NCBI GenBank assembly: GCA_030765145.1
Contig: JAVCDA010000021.1
Coordinates: forward strand, 1 to 60,652
Source of the DNA: Candidatus Saelkia tenebricola
GTDB lineage: Bacteria > Omnitrophota > Gorgyraeia > Kaelpiales > Kaelpiaceae
Length of the DNA: 60,652 bases
Direction of reading: 5' to 3'
Shown: piece by piece, positions 19,490 through 28,660 of the stretch
How the letters are laid out: each line of letters begins with the position of its first letter
Numbering within the stretch: position 1 is the stretch's first letter
Translations under genes and position numbers: made by a program
Notes under the pieces: model-generated
What the model saw: the letters and a program-made list of their open reading frames with translations, nothing else
Told to the model about the DNA's origin: nothing
Database searches by the model: none

Positions 19490-20176
19490 ATGGGGGTAAC
19501 TTTTGTTCTTTTGGCAGCAGGAAGTGGTGAGAGGTTAGGTGCAAAAAAGCCTAAAGCACTTCTTGGTGTTGGAGGGGTGCCTATGTTTGTTTATTCTTTG
19601 CTTCAGTGTAACAAGGTTAAGTTCCTCAGTCAGATATTACTTGTAGTTCCTGTAGGGTATGAAGAAGAATTCAGGAAGGTTCTTATCAAATACCGCATTA
19701 AAAATGTAGATAAAATCGTTGCAGGAGGATTGAGGCGAGTGGATTCTGTTTATAATGCAATTTCTGCCATCGAGAAAAGTGAAGTTGTTTTTATCCATGA
19801 TGCTGCGCGTCCTTTTGTGAGTAGTAAACTCTTAAAATCTCTTTTTAACGATGTTAAAAAATATTCAGCTGTTACTCCGGGTGTTCCCGTGCGGTCAACA
19901 TTGAAATCTTGTAGACGTGGCTTTGTGGAGAAAACGTTAAAACGGGATGGTGTTTATGAGATTCAAACTCCTCAAGTGTTTAAAATAAAGCTTATAAAAT
20001 CTGCATTACTGAATTTCAAAAGCAAGAAGGTGGATTTTGATATTTTAGACGATTCTAATCTGGTAGAATTAATGGGTAAAAAGGTAAAAATATCTCTTGG
20101 CGATAGTTTGAATTTCAAGATTACTTATCCTGATGATTTAAAACTTGCTAGATTAATTGTGAAATCATGGAAATGA
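19490..20176 (+). CDS. ispD: 2-C-methyl-D-erythritol 4-phosphate cytidylyltransferase
   Basis: Third enzyme of the MEP isoprenoid pathway; makes CDP-methylerythritol from MEP and CTP. From the ATG at 19490 it is 228 residues, one base after the preceding stop; an in-frame upstream extension lies inside the PIN-TRAM gene. It shows the nucleotidyltransferase start LLAAGSGERLGAKKPKALL, FIHDAARPF, and TPQVFK. It overlaps ispF by 4 bases, so the two MEP steps are coupled though separate proteins. Confidence 0.94.
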   Translation: MGVTFVLLAAGSGERLGAKKPKALLGVGGVPMFVYSLLQCNKVKFLSQILLVVPVGYEEEFRKVLIKYRIKNVDKIVAGGLRRVDSVYNAISAIEKSEVVFIHDAARPFVSSKLLKSLFNDVKKYSAVTPGVPVRSTLKSCRRGFVEKTLKRDGVYEIQTPQVFKIKLIKSALLNFKSKKVDFDILDDSNLVELMGKKVKISLGDSLNFKITYPDDLKLARLIVKSWK

Positions 20177-20643
20177 GAATTGGTTTTGGATTCGATTCAC
20201 ATAAGATTAAAAAAGGGGGTAAACTTATCCTAGGAGGCGTTAATATAAAGTGTGATTTTGGCTTGTCTGGTTTTTCAGACGCGGATGTTGTAATCCATGC
20301 TTTAAGCGATGCTATTTTAGGTGCAATGTCCAAAAAGGATATCGGGGAATATTTCCCTGATACAGACGAGGTTAATAGGGATCGCGATAGTTCTGATTTT
20401 ATAAAATATGTTAAACAGATAATGGATGCTGAGAGTTATCAGATTAACAATATTGATATTACGATAATTTTGGAAAAACCCAAGCTCATTCCTTACAAAC
20501 AGGAAATAAAGAATAATTTAGCCCGGATTTTAGAAACAGAAGAAAAAAATGTTTCAGTTAAAGCGAAAAGTACAGAAGGAGCTTTTCCTGTAGATACTGC
20601 GGTATGTTTTTCTTTAGTTACTTTGGTCAAAAGTAAATTTTAA
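20173..20643 (+). CDS. ispF: 2-C-methyl-D-erythritol 2,4-cyclodiphosphate synthase
   Basis: Cyclises CDP-ME 2-phosphate in the MEP pathway. About 156 residues. It shows the metal-binding RIGFGFDSHK (Asp and His), FSDADVVIHALSDAILGA, DIGEYFPDTD, and the C-terminal KSTEGAF. The ATG at 20173 overlaps the ispD stop (ATGA); an ATG six bases earlier is also in frame but less typical. Confidence 0.95.
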   Translation: MRIGFGFDSHKIKKGGKLILGGVNIKCDFGLSGFSDADVVIHALSDAILGAMSKKDIGEYFPDTDEVNRDRDSSDFIKYVKQIMDAESYQINNIDITIILEKPKLIPYKQEIKNNLARILETEEKNVSVKAKSTEGAFPVDTAVCFSLVTLVKSKF

Positions 20644-20644
20644 A

Positions 20645-22048
20645 ATGGGTAAGAAGAATTATGTTCTAATTCGGCATATTGTATATATTATTTTCGTGTT
20701 TAGTTCCTGGTTTTTAAGCCTTAGATCAGGTTTGTCAAACATTCAGGCACTTTCTATTGGAGTGTTTTCTGCTTCAATTTCAGGAACGATATTTTTCTGG
20801 GAATATCGTTTAAGTTTTGCTCTCTGGGGGTCAGTTGTATTGATATTAATGAAAGTTGTTAATTTAATTGAATTTGTAAGTTTTGCTTCTTTAGAAATCA
20901 TACTTTTCCTTATCGGAATGATGATTATTACCGGCAACTTGAAGGAACTGGGGTTTTTTGATTGGATTTTAAGCAAACTCCTTAAGATTAGAAGGCTTAC
21001 GGCAGAAAAATTTCTATTGCTTCTAATATTTATGTCAGCAATATCTGCATGTTGTGTAGATGAGGTTTCGTCAATTATCTTTATGGTAGTTTTGGTTTTT
21101 ACAGTTTGTGATTATTTCGAGATAAATCCCGTTCCCTTTATGATCATCTCAATACTGGCGACGAATGTGGGGTCCACCGGAACTGTTTTAGGTAATCCGA
21201 TAGGTATTCTAATTGCTTCTAAAGCCGGGCTTAATTTTGAATCTTTTCTCGTGCATTCTTTTCCTGTAATGATAGTTTTATCAACCATTTTATATTTTAT
21301 CGTAAGAGTTGTTTTTTCAAAGCCATTAAAAGAATTGCGTAAAAAAATAGAGCTTTATGGTCCTAATGATACATTATCATATTTGATCAAAGTACCTGCT
21401 GATCGAGATTTACGTATCGGGATTACTGTTGCAATAATTACTTTGCTTATCATTGCTTTACATCATAGATTGGAGATGCTACTTCAGTTAGAATCAAACA
21501 CAATTCTTTTAATTGCTCCGCTGTTATCTTCAGGTGTTCTTATGGCCTGGAGAAAAAAACAAGCCAGGATTTATGTCGAACAAGAAGTTGAATGGTGGAC
21601 AATTATTTTTTTCCTCTTTTTGTTTGCACAAGCCGGTGTATTGGAGCATACAGGTGTTACGAAGTTTCTTGCCGAAAAATTAGCTACATATCTTGCCTAT
21701 AGTAGACCAATATTTATTGCTTCGACGTTAGGATTAAGTGCAATAGCATCAAGTGTGCTTGATAATGTGATTTTAGTTGCAGCATTCATTCCTATTTTAA
21801 AAGAAATCTTGACAATACGGCCCGAATTCTCTCAAGTTGCCTGGTGGGTGCTTCTATACGGTGCATGTATAGGAGGAAATCTTACATTTATCGGTTCTAC
21901 AGCAAATATAGTTGCTTTAGGGATGCTAGAGAAGAGGAAGCGTATTTATATAGAATTTATTTACTGGTTTATTCCCGGAGTTATATCTACGGTGATATTG
22001 TTAACTGTAGCGTATTTTATATTTATGTTTGTTCCCTTGTATCGATAG
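20645..22048 (+). CDS. ArsB/NhaD/CitT-superfamily ion transporter
   Basis: A 467-residue integral membrane protein with about 11-12 hydrophobic segments. The repeated re-entrant motifs typical of the ion-transporter superfamily are visible: ATNVGSTGTVLGNPIGIL in the first half and GGNLTFIGSTANIVALGM in the second, with LIGMMIITGNL near residue 95 and SSVLDNVILVAAFIPI. Substrate cannot be told from sequence: arsenite, Na+/H+ exchange, dicarboxylate or sulfate-like anions are all possible. It begins one base after the ispF stop. Confidence 0.82.
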   Translation: MGKKNYVLIRHIVYIIFVFSSWFLSLRSGLSNIQALSIGVFSASISGTIFFWEYRLSFALWGSVVLILMKVVNLIEFVSFASLEIILFLIGMMIITGNLKELGFFDWILSKLLKIRRLTAEKFLLLLIFMSAISACCVDEVSSIIFMVVLVFTVCDYFEINPVPFMIISILATNVGSTGTVLGNPIGILIASKAGLNFESFLVHSFPVMIVLSTILYFIVRVVFSKPLKELRKKIELYGPNDTLSYLIKVPADRDLRIGITVAIITLLIIALHHRLEMLLQLESNTILLIAPLLSSGVLMAWRKKQARIYVEQEVEWWTIIFFLFLFAQAGVLEHTGVTKFLAEKLATYLAYSRPIFIASTLGLSAIASSVLDNVILVAAFIPILKEILTIRPEFSQVAWWVLLYGACIGGNLTFIGSTANIVALGMLEKRKRIYIEFIYWFIPGVISTVILLTVAYFIFMFVPLYR

Positions 22049-22066
22049 AAATTTTGGGTGTATAAT
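22037..22066 (+). promoter_or_regulatory. Candidate promoter of the phosphatase pair
   Basis: TTGTAT (22037-22042), an 18-base spacer and a consensus TATAAT (22061-22066), lying across the end of the transporter gene. Start expected near 22073, giving a leader of about 50 bases without an obvious ribosome-binding site. Confidence 0.45.
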
Positions 22067-22121
22067 TTTTTGATTTGTATAGTATGAGTAATTTTATTTA
22101 AAAATTAACTTAGATTGTTAG

Positions 22122-23456
22122 ATGAAAAAGATAATTATTATAATTAGTGTATTTTTTGCTTGTCTGGTTTTTATTTCAGGCATTTTTCTTGTTCGACATC
22201 ATCACAGACTTAATGTTGTGTTGATTACAATAGATGCTCTTAGATGGGATCATCTTGGTTTTATGGGTTACGGAAAAGATACATCTCCTGCATTAGATAA
22301 TATATCTAAAAATAGCTTTTTATTTACCCATGTTATTACACAGGCTAATTTTACTCCCCCTTCTATTTGTTCGCTATTGACTTCTACTTATCCTGGTAAA
22401 CATAAAGTTTTTGATTTTGGTTATGAAATATCAAAAGATGTAGTCAGTATAGCCGAAATATTGAAAAAAAAAGGATACTTTACAGCATTGATATCAGAAC
22501 ATGCAGCTTTTGACATCATAAAAGGTTTAGATAAAAGGTTTGATTTATTTGAAATTTCCGGCGTGGAGAAAAGTGAGTTTAAAGAAAAAATCAAAGGTTT
22601 TTTAAATATAAATAAAAAGCCCTTTTTTTTATACCTACACCTAATGAGTCCGCATGCTGACTTTAAGTTTCTCCCAGTTGGTTATCAGAGATTATTTTCG
22701 CCCGAAGATTATTTCAGTCAGACAATAAATACATTAAAATCCCAAGGAAATAAAATATTGCCTAATGTACTAGAGCCGGGAATTAATGATATTTCTTATT
22801 ATCTTGCTAGATATGATTCAGCTATTAAATATGCAGATTCTCAAATAGCATATCTTTTAAATATGTTAGATGGTAAAAAATTAACTGATAAAACGTTAAT
22901 AATTATTTCTTCCGATCATGGGGAACTTCTTGGTGAGCATGGATATTATTTTCATCACAGAACACCAGGAATGTACGAACAAGAGATAAAAGTAGGGTGT
23001 CTTATTTATCATCGGAATCATATCGAAGGTTTTAATACAATAGGTCAGCAAGTGGAGTCAATAGATATTATGCCTACTATTTTAGATTATCTTAAGATAC
23101 CAAAAAATAGAGATATGCAAGGTGTGAGTTTATATCCTCTTATAAAAGGTGATAATAATTATGAGAAGAAATATGCTTTTTCATTTTCGTTTTCACGAGG
23201 AAGTGTAAATCATGTGGTGAGAACTGATAAGCATAAATTACTCTTGCAACATGGAGGTGTTTTATCTCTTTTTGACTTATCTTTAGAAGAAAGCGCACAA
23301 AATGATATCTATACAACGGAATCTGTTATCGGTAAAGAGTTGAATCTTGTTTTAGATGATTATATTAAAGAGAATTTTTCATTTCGATTAGAAGAACACA
23401 TACAATTATCTGAAAAAGAAAAGATGAGATTGAGAAGTTTAGGGTATACTTATTAA
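22122..23456 (+). CDS. Sulfatase-like alkaline phosphatase superfamily protein with Thr at the nucleophile position
   Basis: A 444-residue protein with an N-terminal signal anchor (about residues 3-23) and a sulfatase-fold domain outside the membrane. Metal-site motifs are visible: LITIDALRWDH with Asp38, and SSDHGELLGEHG with Asp265-His266. Where sulfatases have Cys-x-Pro-x-Arg (formylglycine site), this one reads TPPSI, placing Thr78 at the nucleophile and losing the Arg. That suits a phosphotransferase or phosphodiesterase, as in LTA synthase or EptA-type enzymes, better than a sulfatase. The downstream gene is also of this superfamily. Confidence 0.8.
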   Translation: MKKIIIIISVFFACLVFISGIFLVRHHHRLNVVLITIDALRWDHLGFMGYGKDTSPALDNISKNSFLFTHVITQANFTPPSICSLLTSTYPGKHKVFDFGYEISKDVVSIAEILKKKGYFTALISEHAAFDIIKGLDKRFDLFEISGVEKSEFKEKIKGFLNINKKPFFLYLHLMSPHADFKFLPVGYQRLFSPEDYFSQTINTLKSQGNKILPNVLEPGINDISYYLARYDSAIKYADSQIAYLLNMLDGKKLTDKTLIIISSDHGELLGEHGYYFHHRTPGMYEQEIKVGCLIYHRNHIEGFNTIGQQVESIDIMPTILDYLKIPKNRDMQGVSLYPLIKGDNNYEKKYAFSFSFSRGSVNHVVRTDKHKLLLQHGGVLSLFDLSLEESAQNDIYTTESVIGKELNLVLDDYIKENFSFRLEEHIQLSEKEKMRLRSLGYTY

Positions 23457-23482
23457 CTTATGATAAATATGTTGTCTATAAA

Positions 23483-25486
23483 ATGATAGCCTATTTAGAT
23501 CCTGGAGCAGGTTTTACTTTTTTCAAAGAACCATTATTTTTGCTGCCGATTTTAGGTGGGATAATTTATTTTTTTTTATTACTTTTTAAAATAACCTGGA
23601 GATTTATTTTAAAATTTAGATTGATTTTTATTTTAGCTGTAATACTTTTAGTAATAGGAGGAATTATTGTGTTAAAAGGAGAAAAACAACCTCAAAAAAA
23701 AGTATTGATTTTAGGAATAGATGCAATGGACCCAGAGATCACAAAGTATTTATTAGATTCGGGGAAATTGCCTAATTTTATGGCGTTAAAGGAAAAAGGG
23801 TATTATTCCAAACTTAAGACTGTAATCCCCGCAGAGTCATGCGTTGTCTGGACATGTTTTGCAACGGGTGCTCAACCTGCAGATTGCGGTATATTTGATT
23901 TTATAATGCGGGATCCTCAGACATATGTACCTTACTTGGGTTTAAATGAAGTAGTTCCAGATGTTAAGTTTATCAAAATAGGAAAATTTAAAATTCCGAT
24001 TTCAAAAAAACTTAAAGCAAGAAATTTAGTTAAAAAAGAATCTTTTTGGAATAGTTTATCTAATAGTGATATTCCTGTCTCAGTATATTTTCATCCCAAC
24101 ACTTTTCCTGCGGAAAAGATTTACGGAAATATGATATCCGGGATGGGAGTTCCTGACCTTTACGGTACTATGGGCAGGTTTCTTTTTTACAGTGAGAATG
24201 AAATGGGAGATAAAAAAGATAGCCGGGGAAAAATTATACGGGTAAATAAGAAAGGAAATATTATAAAAACTTTTATATACGGTCCTAAGATAGAAACAAA
24301 AGGTAGGGCAGAGGAAAGCAAAATTCCTCTGGATATTACGGTTGATACTGTGCGGAATAATATCGAGCTAAAATTAGCAAAAGACAATTTTATACTTCAA
24401 AAAGGGGAATGGAGTTCTTTCCATAGGGTAGCGTTTAAGATTAATGCTTTTAGATATATTAAAGGAATAGTTAAATTTTATTTAAAAAGTGTAGAACCGT
24501 TGGAATTGTACTGTAGCCCGGTCAATATTGATCCTTTAAATCCAATCTTTCCAATTTCTCATCCCAAAAAATATAGTGCTAAACTTGCGAAAGATGTTGG
24601 TTTTTATCATACCCAAGGCATGCCGCATGATACGTGGGCATTTGTAGAGGGTAAGTTGGATGAAAAAGCATTCCTGCAGCATGTGGATGATATTTTAGGT
24701 GAGAAAGTAAAAATATTCAACAAAGCTTTTGAAAAATTTCATTCCGGAGTTATGTTTTTCTACATAGATACTCTGGATATTGTGCAACATCTATTCTGGA
24801 GACAGATGAAAGAAAATAATTCTCAAAGGATATATGATTATTATGTTAAAATGGACCAAATTCTGGCGAATATTCTGGCTAAAATAGATAAGAATACAAC
24901 CCTTATTGTTCTATCAGACCATGGTTTTAAATCTTTTGATTATACTGTAGATTTGAACCATTGGTTATATGAACATGGTTATCTGGTTATGAAAGAGGGT
25001 ATTAATACAAGCGATGGATTTTTTGAAGGAGTAGATTGGAATAAAACTCAAGCTTATGCTTTGGGCTTTGGATCGATATATATAAACAAGTTTGGTAGGG
25101 AAAAATTTGGTATTGTTATGAATGAAGATTATAAAAAGATAAAGATGGAAATTAAGGATAAACTGCTTGAAATGGTTAATCCAGATAGTAAAGAGAGTGC
25201 TATTTCTAAAGTATATACCAATGATGAAGTTTTTTCTGGTACTTATGAATATTTAGCTCCGGATTTATATGTGGGTTTCTATCCCGGATATAGAGTGAGT
25301 TGGCAGACAGCCTTAGGCGGTCTTTCGGATGATTTGATAAAGCCTAATACCAAACTCTGGAGCGGAACTCATTTAATAGACCCGGAATTTGTTCCAGGAG
25401 TTATATTCTCAAATCAAAAATTGCATCTTAATAATCCGGAGATTGTTGATATTGCTCCTTTAATAACGAATATGTATCAATTTTGA
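23483..25486 (+). CDS. Membrane-anchored type I phosphodiesterase/nucleotide pyrophosphatase family protein
   Basis: A 667-residue protein opening with YLDPGAG, then two hydrophobic segments (about 15-35 and 42-62) and a large alkaline phosphatase-fold domain. Metal-site motifs include LGIDAMDPEI, the nucleophile region AESCVVWTCFATG, FYIDTLDIVQHLFW and LSDHGFKSF. This is the PF01663 group (phosphodiesterases, pyrophosphatases, phosphotransferases); substrate unknown. Which Ser/Thr is the nucleophile is uncertain. With the preceding gene it forms a two-gene set that may modify glycans or lipids of the envelope. Confidence 0.82.
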   Translation: MIAYLDPGAGFTFFKEPLFLLPILGGIIYFFLLLFKITWRFILKFRLIFILAVILLVIGGIIVLKGEKQPQKKVLILGIDAMDPEITKYLLDSGKLPNFMALKEKGYYSKLKTVIPAESCVVWTCFATGAQPADCGIFDFIMRDPQTYVPYLGLNEVVPDVKFIKIGKFKIPISKKLKARNLVKKESFWNSLSNSDIPVSVYFHPNTFPAEKIYGNMISGMGVPDLYGTMGRFLFYSENEMGDKKDSRGKIIRVNKKGNIIKTFIYGPKIETKGRAEESKIPLDITVDTVRNNIELKLAKDNFILQKGEWSSFHRVAFKINAFRYIKGIVKFYLKSVEPLELYCSPVNIDPLNPIFPISHPKKYSAKLAKDVGFYHTQGMPHDTWAFVEGKLDEKAFLQHVDDILGEKVKIFNKAFEKFHSGVMFFYIDTLDIVQHLFWRQMKENNSQRIYDYYVKMDQILANILAKIDKNTTLIVLSDHGFKSFDYTVDLNHWLYEHGYLVMKEGINTSDGFFEGVDWNKTQAYALGFGSIYINKFGREKFGIVMNEDYKKIKMEIKDKLLEMVNPDSKESAISKVYTNDEVFSGTYEYLAPDLYVGFYPGYRVSWQTALGGLSDDLIKPNTKLWSGTHLIDPEFVPGVIFSNQKLHLNNPEIVDIAPLITNMYQF

Positions 25487-25519
25487 GTGTTGCATAACTG
25501 TTTCATAAGTTTTAAGAGT

Positions 25520-26746
25520 TTATTCCCATATTGAGGTTGTTATGATTCCTACAGCATAAGTATTGCCGTTTTTAACCAGAATAAACCTGCCTAGTTCCCG
25601 GATATTATTGAAATTAGCTATTACAATTGGTTTTTTTGTTTTAATAACTACTTCTGCCATATCAAGGTTTTCTAAAACATTTACATTTTCTTTAATTGTT
25701 TTGAGAGTAGAAGAATTGATTCTTTTGTTTATTTTTTCTATCCTGCAAGTCACCTCTTGTGTTGAATAGCGCATAATCATTTCTTTATTTTTATCAAACC
25801 TTTTATCTTCCATCCAGAAAACAGTAGCAGAGAATTTATCTCTTAGTAAAGGAGTTTTATCCGGTGAACAGATTACATCTCCTCTTTTTACAGGTAGCTG
25901 CTTAAGTAAAGTGATGCCAATGCTTTCGCAGGAATAAGCTTTTACTACCTTCCAGGGATATTTTTCAATAGACTTAATTTTTGTTGTTTTCTCAGCCGGT
26001 AAAATCTTTATGGTTTGAGACCTTCTAAGAGAACCTGAAATTATTCTTCCCGCAATAACAGTTTCACCATTTATATTGTAAACATCTTGGACAGGGAAGA
26101 TTAATGTTTTATTGTTAAGCGTTTCGCGTTTAAAACTCGTTAGACTTTTTAAAAAAGGAGCCCCTTTATACCAACTCATTTTTTTAGAACGACGAATGAT
26201 ATTTTCACCATTAAGGGCGGAAATGGGGATACAATGAATTATTGCCATATTAATAGATTCAAGAAATTTATTAATCTCATTTTTAACATTTAAAAATTGC
26301 TCTTGCTTATAATTCACTAGGTCCATCTTGTTTAAAACAACAATGACTTCTTTAAACCCCAATAAAGATAAAAGATGAGCATGCCTCTTGGTTTGCTCTT
26401 TAAGTGATTCGATTACATCAACAATTAAAACAGCAGAATCTGCCTGAGAGGCTCCGGTAATCATATTCTTAACAAATTCAACATGTCCCGGAGCATCTAT
26501 AATTACGTAATTTGTTCTTCCAGATTTTAAAAATACCTGGGTTGTATCGATTGTAATGTCTCCTTCACGTTCTTCTTTTAAATGATCCAGAAAATAGGCA
26601 AATTTTCTATCAGAAGATACTTTTTCTACCTCTCTGATTTTGTCATAAGCTAAAGAACCGGTGTCATAAAGTAACCTGCCGATAAGAGTAGATTTACCAT
26701 GGTCAACGTGTCCGGTAATGACAAGCTTAATATCCTGTTTTTTCAT
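25520..26746 (-). CDS. cysN: Sulfate adenylyltransferase GTPase subunit CysN
   Basis: GTPase subunit of ATP sulfurylase; drives APS formation from sulfate and ATP together with CysD. The 408 residues contain G1 GHVDHGKST, switch II DAPGH, NKMD and then EF-Tu-like beta-barrel domains. It is shorter than the E. coli protein (about 475) and has no APS kinase fusion. It overlaps the TauE-like permease gene by 4 bases and is the last gene of a minus-strand operon cysD-tauE-cysN. The 33 bases between its end and the convergent phosphodiesterase gene hold no clear terminator. Confidence 0.9.
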   Translation of the reverse strand: MKKQDIKLVITGHVDHGKSTLIGRLLYDTGSLAYDKIREVEKVSSDRKFAYFLDHLKEEREGDITIDTTQVFLKSGRTNYVIIDAPGHVEFVKNMITGASQADSAVLIVDVIESLKEQTKRHAHLLSLLGFKEVIVVLNKMDLVNYKQEQFLNVKNEINKFLESINMAIIHCIPISALNGENIIRRSKKMSWYKGAPFLKSLTSFKRETLNNKTLIFPVQDVYNINGETVIAGRIISGSLRRSQTIKILPAEKTTKIKSIEKYPWKVVKAYSCESIGITLLKQLPVKRGDVICSPDKTPLLRDKFSATVFWMEDKRFDKNKEMIMRYSTQEVTCRIEKINKRINSSTLKTIKENVNVLENLDMAEVVIKTKKPIVIANFNNIRELGRFILVKNGNTYAVGIITTSIWE

Positions 26747-27531
26747 ATCAGGTTGCTTAAGGTCTTAACTATTGTAATTATGCCCAAAAATATTGTAAGA
26801 GTTGCAATTGCTAATTTTAAATTTCGGATGCTTATTCTTTTTATACTTTTAGCGGAAAAAGGAGTTGCAATAACGGCCCCAATGATAATATATGGCGCCA
26901 GAGTCCAATCGATGCCATTTTTAACTATCAACAAATAAGTCATGACACCTACAAAACAAGTTAAACTTTCAGATAGAGAGGTGATCCCTATAGCATTTTT
27001 ACTTTCAATGCCGGATAAGATCTGTCCTCCTGTTACTATTGGACCGTATCCTCCTCCGCTTATTCCTTTGTTGAAAGAAGCGGTTAGACCTAACAATGTA
27101 ATTTTAGGCCAGGAAAAAATATATTTTTTATCCAGAGTTATAAGAATAATTATTCCCATTACAAAAACCAGGCATCCAATATAAAGTTGCAGCCAAAATT
27201 TAGGGATATGAACAGCTATAAAAACTGCAGTGATAGTGCCTATAATACTGCAGGTGGTCAGAATTAAAGCAATTTTTAAATGATGAGACATTCCATTTTT
27301 AAAAAATTTGAGATTAACATTACCTTCTCGATGATGTAGTGAAGCCGCTAGCAGCCCTGTTATGAACTCGGATAATAAAATAACAGGTATAATTTGAAGC
27401 GGTTTAAAACCAAAGAGGAAAAGTATAGGTGCTAAAGCAGTTCCATAGCCCATGCCAAGAGTTGAATCTATATACTCACAGATAAAAGCTAATAAAATCA
27501 GGAGTATTATTATGCCCAAATTAAGCGTCAT
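26743..27531 (-). CDS. TauE/SafE-family sulfite/sulfonate-type permease
   Basis: A 262-residue membrane protein with about eight helices. It shows the family motifs at the end of helix 1 ([14 protein letters not shown]) and its repeat in the second half ([19 protein letters not shown]). The family includes TauE, SafE and other anion transporters. Its position between cysD and cysN, with a 3-base gap and a 4-base overlap, strongly suggests it moves sulfate or sulfite for the assimilation pathway. Direction of transport cannot be read from sequence. Confidence 0.85.
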   Translation of the reverse strand: MTLNLGIIILLILLAFICEYIDSTLGMGYGTALAPILFLFGFKPLQIIPVILLSEFITGLLAASLHHREGNVNLKFFKNGMSHHLKIALILTTCSIIGTITAVFIAVHIPKFWLQLYIGCLVFVMGIIILITLDKKYIFSWPKITLLGLTASFNKGISGGGYGPIVTGGQILSGIESKNAIGITSLSESLTCFVGVMTYLLIVKNGIDWTLAPYIIIGAVIATPFSAKSIKRISIRNLKLAIATLTIFLGIITIVKTLSNLI

Positions 27532-27534
27532 TAT

Positions 27535-28335
27535 TTACATATATCCCAGAGAACGTAATTTTTGCATAGTATAATCATCTTCTTTATCCTGGGCCCGCCC
27601 GGAGCGTTCGGATATTTTAGATGTTTTAAGCTCTCTAATAATTTTACTTATGGTATTAGCATCTGAGGCTATAGAATCACAGCAGCATTCACAGCCTATA
27701 CTTCTGTAGCGCTGTCCATTTTTAGCGAAATATAGAGAAACTACAGAGATTCTTTCTTTTTTGATATATTCCCAGACATCAATTTCTCGCCATCCCAGTA
27801 GAGGATGAATTCTTAAATGCTCATTGTTGTTTGCCCAAGTTTTATACTGATTCCATACCTCAAGAGGCTGGTTTTTATAATTCCATTTAAAATTTTTATC
27901 TCTGGGGGAAAAGTTTCTTTCTTTGGCGCGGATTCCGTGCTCATCACGTCGGATAGCGAGGTATAAAGCGGAAAATCCGTATTCTGAAATTATCTTTTTT
28001 AAAGCGTTAGTCTTAAGCTCATTGCAGCATTCAAATTTTCCTTTATCAGGGGTAATTCCCTGATAAAGGGCTTCTTTATTCTCAGCAACAATTAAATTAA
28101 GATTCCATTCTTTTACATATTTATCGCGAAATTCATAAATCTCCTTAAATTTAAAAGAAGTATCAATATGAATGACGGGGAAAGGAATCTTGCCAAAAAA
28201 TGCTTTTCTGATTAGCCAAAGAAGAACTGTCGAATCTTTGCCTATGCTCCAGAGCATTGCAACTTTTTTAAACTGTGCGTATGCTTCGCGTATAATGTAG
28301 ATACTTTGATTTTCTAATTTTTCTAAATAACTCAT
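27535..28335 (-). CDS. cysD: Sulfate adenylyltransferase subunit CysD
   Basis: Catalytic subunit that adenylates sulfate to APS. The 266 residues have the PP-loop WSIGKDSTVLLWL (near residue 30), PFPVIHIDTSFKF, the family block RRDEHGIRAKERNFSPRD, and the conserved C-terminal RYRSIGC...SERSGRAQDKE. After RYRSIG the sequence is CECCC, a four-cysteine cluster where most CysD have a single Cys; this may bind metal or just be lineage-specific. It is the first gene of the minus-strand sulfate activation operon; cysC and cysH are not in the window. Confidence 0.9.
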   Translation of the reverse strand: MSYLEKLENQSIYIIREAYAQFKKVAMLWSIGKDSTVLLWLIRKAFFGKIPFPVIHIDTSFKFKEIYEFRDKYVKEWNLNLIVAENKEALYQGITPDKGKFECCNELKTNALKKIISEYGFSALYLAIRRDEHGIRAKERNFSPRDKNFKWNYKNQPLEVWNQYKTWANNNEHLRIHPLLGWREIDVWEYIKKERISVVSLYFAKNGQRYRSIGCECCCDSIASDANTISKIIRELKTSKISERSGRAQDKEDDYTMQKLRSLGYM

Positions 28336-28461
28336 ATCATTATGGTTTAATAATATCAGAAATTCAGTTTAGCGCCTAATTTTAAAATAAAATCCCCGTT
28401 TTTTTGATTGAAGAAAATGTTTGAAATTACGGTTTTTAAAATCTCCTCTGATATGCTAAAA

Positions 28462-28489
28462 TTGGTCAAAATTTAATAAAAGATATATT
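28462..28489 (+). promoter_or_regulatory. Candidate promoter of cysE-cysS
   Basis: TTGGTC (28462-28467), 16-base spacer, TATATT (28484-28489). Start expected near 28496, which gives a leader of about 187 bases before cysE, long for this genome. Confidence 0.5.
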
Positions 28490-28502
28490 GCAAAACAAGC
28501 AA

Positions 28503-28548
28503 GGTTCCTTGTAAAATAAAGCGTTAATCAACAAAAAAAGAAGGAACC
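28503..28548 (+). promoter_or_regulatory. Inverted repeat covering the ribosome-binding site of a small leader ORF
   Basis: GGTTCCTT (28503-28510) and AAGGAACC (28541-28548) are perfect complements 30 bases apart. The right arm contains AAGGAA, the only plausible ribosome-binding site for the small ORF starting at 28550, so pairing would hide it. The left arm can alternatively pair with the adjacent CAAGG. Confidence 0.4.
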
Positions 28549-28549
28549 A

Positions 28550-28660
28550 ATGTCTGTAATGACAAGTATACTAAAAGCGAGAGTCAAGGCAAGGGGAAGA
28601 TTGGTAGATGTGGTATATGTTTTTTATGTAATTCGATACTTTGAAATTGACATTACATGA
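28550..28660 (+). CDS. Possible 36-residue leader peptide upstream of cysE
   Basis: An ATG at 28550, preceded by AAGGAA at 6-7 bases, opens a 36-codon frame ending at TGA 28660, 22 bases before cysE. The peptide begins basic (ILKARVKARGRLV) and ends hydrophobic and aromatic (VVYVFYVIRYFEIDIT); it contains no cysteine or serine run that would mark a classical attenuator. Its first 11 bases around the start (CAATGTCTGTA) are repeated at the cysE start. It may be a real small protein, a leader peptide or chance. Confidence 0.25.
   Translation: MSVMTSILKARVKARGRLVDVVYVFYVIRYFEIDIT

Noticed and set aside
21844-22065. Second plus-strand frame of 73 codons at the end of the ion transporter gene
   Set aside because: Overlaps the transporter in another frame; Tyr/Ser/Arg-rich composition typical of an out-of-frame reading.
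25487-25519. Terminator between the phosphodiesterase gene and cysN
   Set aside because: Only 33 bases and no stem with a T-run could be drawn.
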